From: Candidatus Gastranaerophilales bacterium
GTDB lineage: Bacteria > Cyanobacteriota > Vampirovibrionia > Gastranaerophilales > Gastranaerophilaceae
DNA: 9,511 nt
Reading direction: 5' to 3'
Assembly: GCA_944325615.1 (NCBI GenBank)
Contig: CALVAU010000029.1
Coordinates: 1 to 9,511 of the forward strand
Part shown: piece after piece, positions 6,595 to 9,511 of the stretch
Position numbering within the stretch: position 1 is the stretch's first letter
Layout of the letters: each line of letters begins with the position of its first letter
Made by a program: the position numbers and the translations under genes
The notes under the pieces: model-generated
What the model saw: only the letters and a program-made list of their open reading frames with translations
The model's database searches: none
Told to the model about the DNA's origin: nothing

Positions 6595-6623
6595 AACCCT
6601 TAAATTTTAAGGGTTTTCTTTTT
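6595..6623 (+). terminator. Rho-independent terminator after the AMIN-like gene
   Basis: AACCCTTAAA (6595-6604) is fully complementary to TTTAAGGGTT (6606-6615); about 8 bp can form with a small loop. It runs into TTTTCTTTTT (6614-6623), a good U-tract. It ends just before the stop codon of the convergent wecB gene, whose transcript would form the same stem but without a U-tract. Confidence 0.85.
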
Positions 6624-6624
6624 A

Positions 6625-7746
6625 TTATGAAAAATACTTATCAATAATATCAGTAATCTTTTTAGCTGAAGTTCCATCCCCATATGGGTTAACAGCTTTT
6701 AAACGAGTATTTTTAAATGTATCTGATAAGATTTTTTCACTGTATTCTAGGATCTTTTCATAATCAGCGCCAACTAATACTGATACTCCAGCATCAATAC
6801 CTTCTTGGCGTTCGGTCTCATAGCGCATAACAAGTGTCGGACATCCAAAGGAAGGAGCTTCTTCTTGAATGCCACCTGAATCAGTCAAAATTAATTTTGC
6901 ATTTTTCATCAGATAAACTAAATTAGGATAATCTAACGGTGTCAAAAGCTTTACATTACTATATTTTTGTAAACGTGAATGTATTTTATCTTTTACATTT
7001 GGATTCGGGTGTACTGGAATTACAAATATATGATCAGAATATTTATCTGCTAAATATTCAATGGCACTTATAATTCTATCTATTCTTTCACCATGATTCT
7101 CACGTCTGTGAGCAGTAATTAAAACTAATTTATCATCTATAGTAATATTATTCTTCTTATAAAAATCCTTGCTTTCAGCTAAAGTTTCTTCTGATAAGCA
7201 AAACAATGCGTCAATTACTGTATTTCCGACAACATGAATTTTATTTGAATCTATATTCTCTTTTAAAAGAGCTTGTCTGTTTTTCTCAGTAGGTGCAAAG
7301 TTTAATTCTGCAACGCGAGAAGCCATTTGGCGCATAACCTCTTCAGGAAACGGTTCATAAATATCGTAAGACCTTAGTCCAGCTTCTACGTGGAATACAG
7401 GAACTTTATTGTAAAAACTTGCTAAAGCTCCGCATAAAACTGTCATTGTATCGCCTTGAACTATTGTCGCATCAATCTTATTATCAGAAAATACTCTATT
7501 TAACGCAGTTAAAATTCTTGTTTGAATCTCTAAAAGAGATTGATTCGGCCTCATACAATCTAAATTCAGGTCAGCTTTTAAATTAAAATAAGCCAGAGTC
7601 TGATTTGAAAGCTCTTTTTGTTGTTCAGTATTGCAAACTATTACATTATATTTATCCGGATGTTTTTTTAATTCTATAATTACCGGAGCCAATTTTATAA
7701 CTTCAGGTCTAGTCCCGAAAACTACAAGTATATTCTTCTTATTCAT
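6625..7746 (-). CDS. wecB: UDP-N-acetylglucosamine 2-epimerase (non-hydrolysing)
   Basis: The enzyme interconverts UDP-GlcNAc and UDP-ManNAc in the cytoplasm, supplying ManNAc for surface polysaccharides. The 373 residues match the family length and the GT-B fold motifs in order: GTRPEVIK (11-18), QGDT with D99, HVEAGLR with E121, PFPEE with E135, HRREN with H213, HPNPNV, DSGGIQEEAPS, and NPYGDG near the end. The four residues thought to be catalytic in E. coli WecB (D95, E117, E131, H213) all have counterparts. One departure is the usual QH signature near residue 43 (TGQH or TAQH), which here reads TEQQ. The gene stands alone, with no dehydrogenase (wecC) or glycosyltransferase beside it, so its pathway cannot be read from context. 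There is no Shine-Dalgarno before the ATG at 7746, and a TATAAA box lies so near that a leaderless mRNA is possible. Confidence 0.96.
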   Translation of the reverse strand: MNKKNILVVFGTRPEVIKLAPVIIELKKHPDKYNVIVCNTEQQKELSNQTLAYFNLKADLNLDCMRPNQSLLEIQTRILTALNRVFSDNKIDATIVQGDTMTVLCGALASFYNKVPVFHVEAGLRSYDIYEPFPEEVMRQMASRVAELNFAPTEKNRQALLKENIDSNKIHVVGNTVIDALFCLSEETLAESKDFYKKNNITIDDKLVLITAHRRENHGERIDRIISAIEYLADKYSDHIFVIPVHPNPNVKDKIHSRLQKYSNVKLLTPLDYPNLVYLMKNAKLILTDSGGIQEEAPSFGCPTLVMRYETERQEGIDAGVSVLVGADYEKILEYSEKILSDTFKNTRLKAVNPYGDGTSAKKITDIIDKYFS

Positions 7747-7754
7747 ACTAAAAT

Positions 7755-7784
7755 TTTATAACAAAATAATATATATGCAAACAA
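7755..7784 (-). promoter_or_regulatory. Putative promoter of wecB
   Basis: On the minus strand, TTGTTT (complement of 7779-7784) and TATAAA (complement of 7755-7760) are separated by 18 bases. The -10 box ends 8 bases before the ATG, so the transcript would start at or next to the start codon. The -35 match is weak (3/6). Confidence 0.3.
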
Positions 7785-7848
7785 ATAATAAAATTATAAT
7801 AATGCATTTATATATATAGGCGGGGGATTAATCAAAAAACTTATATTT

Positions 7849-7854
7849 TATAAT
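7849..7854 (+). promoter_or_regulatory. Putative -10 box of the glutaredoxin/Hcp-like operon
   Basis: A perfect TATAAT lies 23 bases before the ATG at 7878, so the transcript would start near 7861 and include the GGGAGG ribosome-binding site. No good -35 box is present at normal spacing (TTAATC at 7828-7833 is 15 bases away), so an activator may be needed. A G-rich patch, GGCGGGGGA at 7819-7827, stands out just upstream in otherwise AT-rich DNA. Confidence 0.35.
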
Positions 7855-7877
7855 TAATGTGTATAAGGGAGGTAAAT

Positions 7878-8108
7878 ATGATAGAGTTATATGTCCTAGA
7901 TAGTTGTCCATACTCACAAAAAGTTATGAAATACTTAGAAGAAAATAATATAGAATATATCAAACATGATGTTTCAGAACCAGAAAATTACGAAGCTTTG
8001 CAAGAAATCGGAGGAAAGTCTCAGGTGCCTTTTTTGTTTGATAAGGATAAAGATTTAAAACTTTATGAATCAGATGATATTATTGAATACTTAAAAAATA
8101 ATTTATAG
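7878..8108 (+). CDS. Monothiol glutaredoxin-like protein (GST N-terminal thioredoxin fold)
   Basis: I choose the ATG at 7878 because AAGGGAGGT (7865-7873) lies directly before it; an ATG at 7857 would add seven residues that do not fit the fold. The 76-residue protein is a minimal thioredoxin-fold domain of the glutaredoxin/GST-N type. It opens with MIELYVLDSCPYS, so the active site is C10-P-Y-S13, a monothiol form of the classic CPYC. The cis-proline is P51 in SQVPFLF, and YESDDIIEYL (63-72) is the usual C-terminal GSH-contact motif. Such proteins reduce mixed disulfides or, in some classes, carry Fe-S clusters; CPYS alone does not decide which. The Hcp-like gene begins 10 bases after its stop, so the two are co-transcribed and probably work together. 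Confidence 0.88.
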   Translation: MIELYVLDSCPYSQKVMKYLEENNIEYIKHDVSEPENYEALQEIGGKSQVPFLFDKDKDLKLYESDDIIEYLKNNL

Positions 8109-8118
8109 GTGTAGGACT

Positions 8119-9511
8119 ATGTTTTTTAATAAATATCGAGATGACGGTAATGACTATAATGAGTGTGTTGCAAGAGGAAATTGCTCAACACCTCCTGAAG
8201 TCAGAGCTTTTCAAGAAGTTATGATTATATTTTTAAGACAGCTAGCTTATTACGAACTTAAGCAAGAGCAGTTGAATATATCATATTTTGACAATAAAGA
8301 AGTTATTTTAGAAGGAATACTGTCATTAATTGCAACAAATAAATATTCAAATGAGCAGCTGCTTGAGATTATAAGCAAAATTTACTCTAAACTTCTATAT
8401 GCAAGAAAAGAGTATCAAAATTTTTGTAATGATAATAATTTGAAATCAGATGAATTTAAATTATCGATAAAATTAACTCCGGCAATGACAATCAACGAAA
8501 TCATCAAATCTGGAGAAAAGGCCCTTCTTGCTCGATATAAAAAATTGCCAATGCAACAAAAAAATCTCTATGAAATTCTGATTCTTACGATAAAAAGTAT
8601 TGCAGTGAATCTAGAAAAACTTAGAGAATACAACAAATTTGATGATAGTGCATATAAAGAAATTTTAATTGGACTTGATTTACTTAACCATTCAAGATCA
8701 TCTGCGGAAAAAATCAAGAGTACAATTGACAAATTAGCAACAATAGATTTAACTTTAATAGATTTGTTGAGCCATTCTCAAGAAGAAAAATTTGGCAAAA
8801 TCATTAAAAATACCGTATCAAAGTCAACAAAACCCGGCAAAGCTATACTTGTCTCAGGCGCAAATATTAATATTTTGTATAATTTATTAGAAGCCTCTGA
8901 AGATATGGATTTTTCTGTATATACACATTCGGATTTGCTAATTGCTCACTCGTTTGAAAAATTTCAAAAATTCAAACATCTAAAAGGTAATTACGGTTCA
9001 TGCTCAAGCAACTGCGTACTTGATTTTGCAACTTTCCCTGGTCCAATTTTACTTACAAAAAGTGATTATCCTAATATAGATTATCTTTATAGAGGAAAAC
9101 TTTTCTCTTCAGAAAAAATTACGCCACATGGCATTTTAAAGGTTGAGAACAATGATTTTTCTGAAATATTTGAAGCAGCTCTTGAATCAAAAGGGTTTTC
9201 AAAAGGCAGACAATTAGATGACATTGAAGTAGGATATGATTATGATAAAACGATTGCGAAATTTAAAGATATTGCACAAAAAATTAACTTAGAGGAAATT
9301 AAAAATCTGTTTATTATTGGTTTATCAGATAATTCGTCAATTCAAAACGAATATTATTCTATATTATACAAATTGCTCCCAGAAAAAAGCTATATACTAA
9401 CTTTTTCGCATCACACTAATATTAAAAACCAACTTTATATCAATCTTGCAGGTAATTTACCTTCTGTTTATAGGCTTTTATTGGAACTGTTTAAAGAAAT
9501 TCCAATTTCAT
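8119..9511 (+). CDS. Hybrid cluster protein (Hcp) homologue lacking cluster ligands, partial (3' end outside window)
   Basis: The first 464 residues are open to the window edge; a normal Hcp is about 550. Homology to Hcp is clear in the second half: KAILVSGANI, FSVYTHSDLLIAH, HLKGNYGS, FPGPILLT, PEKSYILT. Hcp reduces NO or hydroxylamine at a unique Fe-S-O cluster. Aligned by eye to Desulfovibrio Hcp from memory, the ligands are replaced: His244 by A248, Glu268 by D272, Cys312 by D316, Cys406 by S403, Cys434 by H431, Cys459 by E456. Of the N-terminal four-cysteine motif only C16 and C22 (CVARGNC) remain. The reading frame is intact and well kept elsewhere, which argues against a decaying gene. 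It should not bind the hybrid cluster in the normal way, and its activity is unknown. The ribosome-binding site is weak (AGGA, 8113-8116), consistent with coupling to the glutaredoxin-like gene. Confidence 0.85.
   Translation, partial: MFFNKYRDDGNDYNECVARGNCSTPPEVRAFQEVMIIFLRQLAYYELKQEQLNISYFDNKEVILEGILSLIATNKYSNEQLLEIISKIYSKLLYARKEYQNFCNDNNLKSDEFKLSIKLTPAMTINEIIKSGEKALLARYKKLPMQQKNLYEILILTIKSIAVNLEKLREYNKFDDSAYKEILIGLDLLNHSRSSAEKIKSTIDKLATIDLTLIDLLSHSQEEKFGKIIKNTVSKSTKPGKAILVSGANINILYNLLEASEDMDFSVYTHSDLLIAHSFEKFQKFKHLKGNYGSCSSNCVLDFATFPGPILLTKSDYPNIDYLYRGKLFSSEKITPHGILKVENNDFSEIFEAALESKGFSKGRQLDDIEVGYDYDKTIAKFKDIAQKINLEEIKNLFIIGLSDNSSIQNEYYSILYKLLPEKSYILTFSHHTNIKNQLYINLAGNLPSVYRLLLELFKEIPIS

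Noticed and set aside
7631..7819. Plus-strand 62-codon frame over the wecB start
   Set aside because: It is antisense to wecB and its translation is low-complexity AT-driven sequence.
8119..9511. Ordinary hydroxylamine reductase (Hcp)
   Set aside because: The fold motifs match, but no hybrid-cluster ligand in the window is conserved, so naming it an active hydroxylamine reductase is not supported.
1..9511. Mobile elements, CRISPR array, tRNA or rRNA genes
   Set aside because: No transposase, integrase, direct-repeat array, cloverleaf or rRNA-like stretch was seen on either strand.

Overview
The window is a strongly AT-rich stretch of bacterial chromosome, densely packed with short operons. 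The gene content points to an anaerobe with a two-membrane type envelope: superoxide reductase plus ferritin, a hybrid-cluster-protein homologue, an AMIN-like periplasmic domain, and a REC-PAS-histidine kinase paired with a NarL-type regulator. I infer a non-photosynthetic relative of Cyanobacteria (Gastranaerophilales/Melainabacteria-like) as the best guess, but there is no marker gene here to prove it. The eleven stop codons visible are TAA (6) or TAG (5), never TGA.

Layout. 12-1258 (+): a small XRE-type repressor, then desulfoferrodoxin (superoxide reductase) and ferritin with overlapping reading frames, closed by a clear terminator. The Shine-Dalgarno of the desulfoferrodoxin gene lies in one arm of a perfect 10-bp inverted repeat. 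1353-4975 (+): a three-gene operon of hybrid sensor kinase, LuxR/NarL-type response regulator, and an exported, highly charged protein of unknown function. 4982-5692 (-): a GIY-YIG domain protein, and upstream of it an independently transcribed 120-residue Ser/Gly-rich protein whose three cysteines are spaced exactly nine residues apart. 5909-6559 (+): an exported AMIN-like protein with one membrane anchor, ended by a strong terminator. 6625-7746 (-): UDP-GlcNAc 2-epimerase (WecB). 7878-9511 (+): a monothiol glutaredoxin-like protein followed at once by a long homologue of hybrid cluster protein (Hcp) that runs off the window.

Functional themes are oxidative and iron stress (superoxide reductase produces peroxide, ferritin removes free iron), envelope sensing and polysaccharide precursors, and a redox pair at the right end. 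The most unusual item is the Hcp homologue. It keeps the recognisable Hcp fold sequence, but in my by-eye alignment none of the six hybrid-cluster ligands that fall inside the window is conserved, and half of the N-terminal Fe-S cysteine motif is gone too. It therefore cannot be an ordinary hydroxylamine/NO reductase and may be a repurposed protein working with the neighbouring glutaredoxin.
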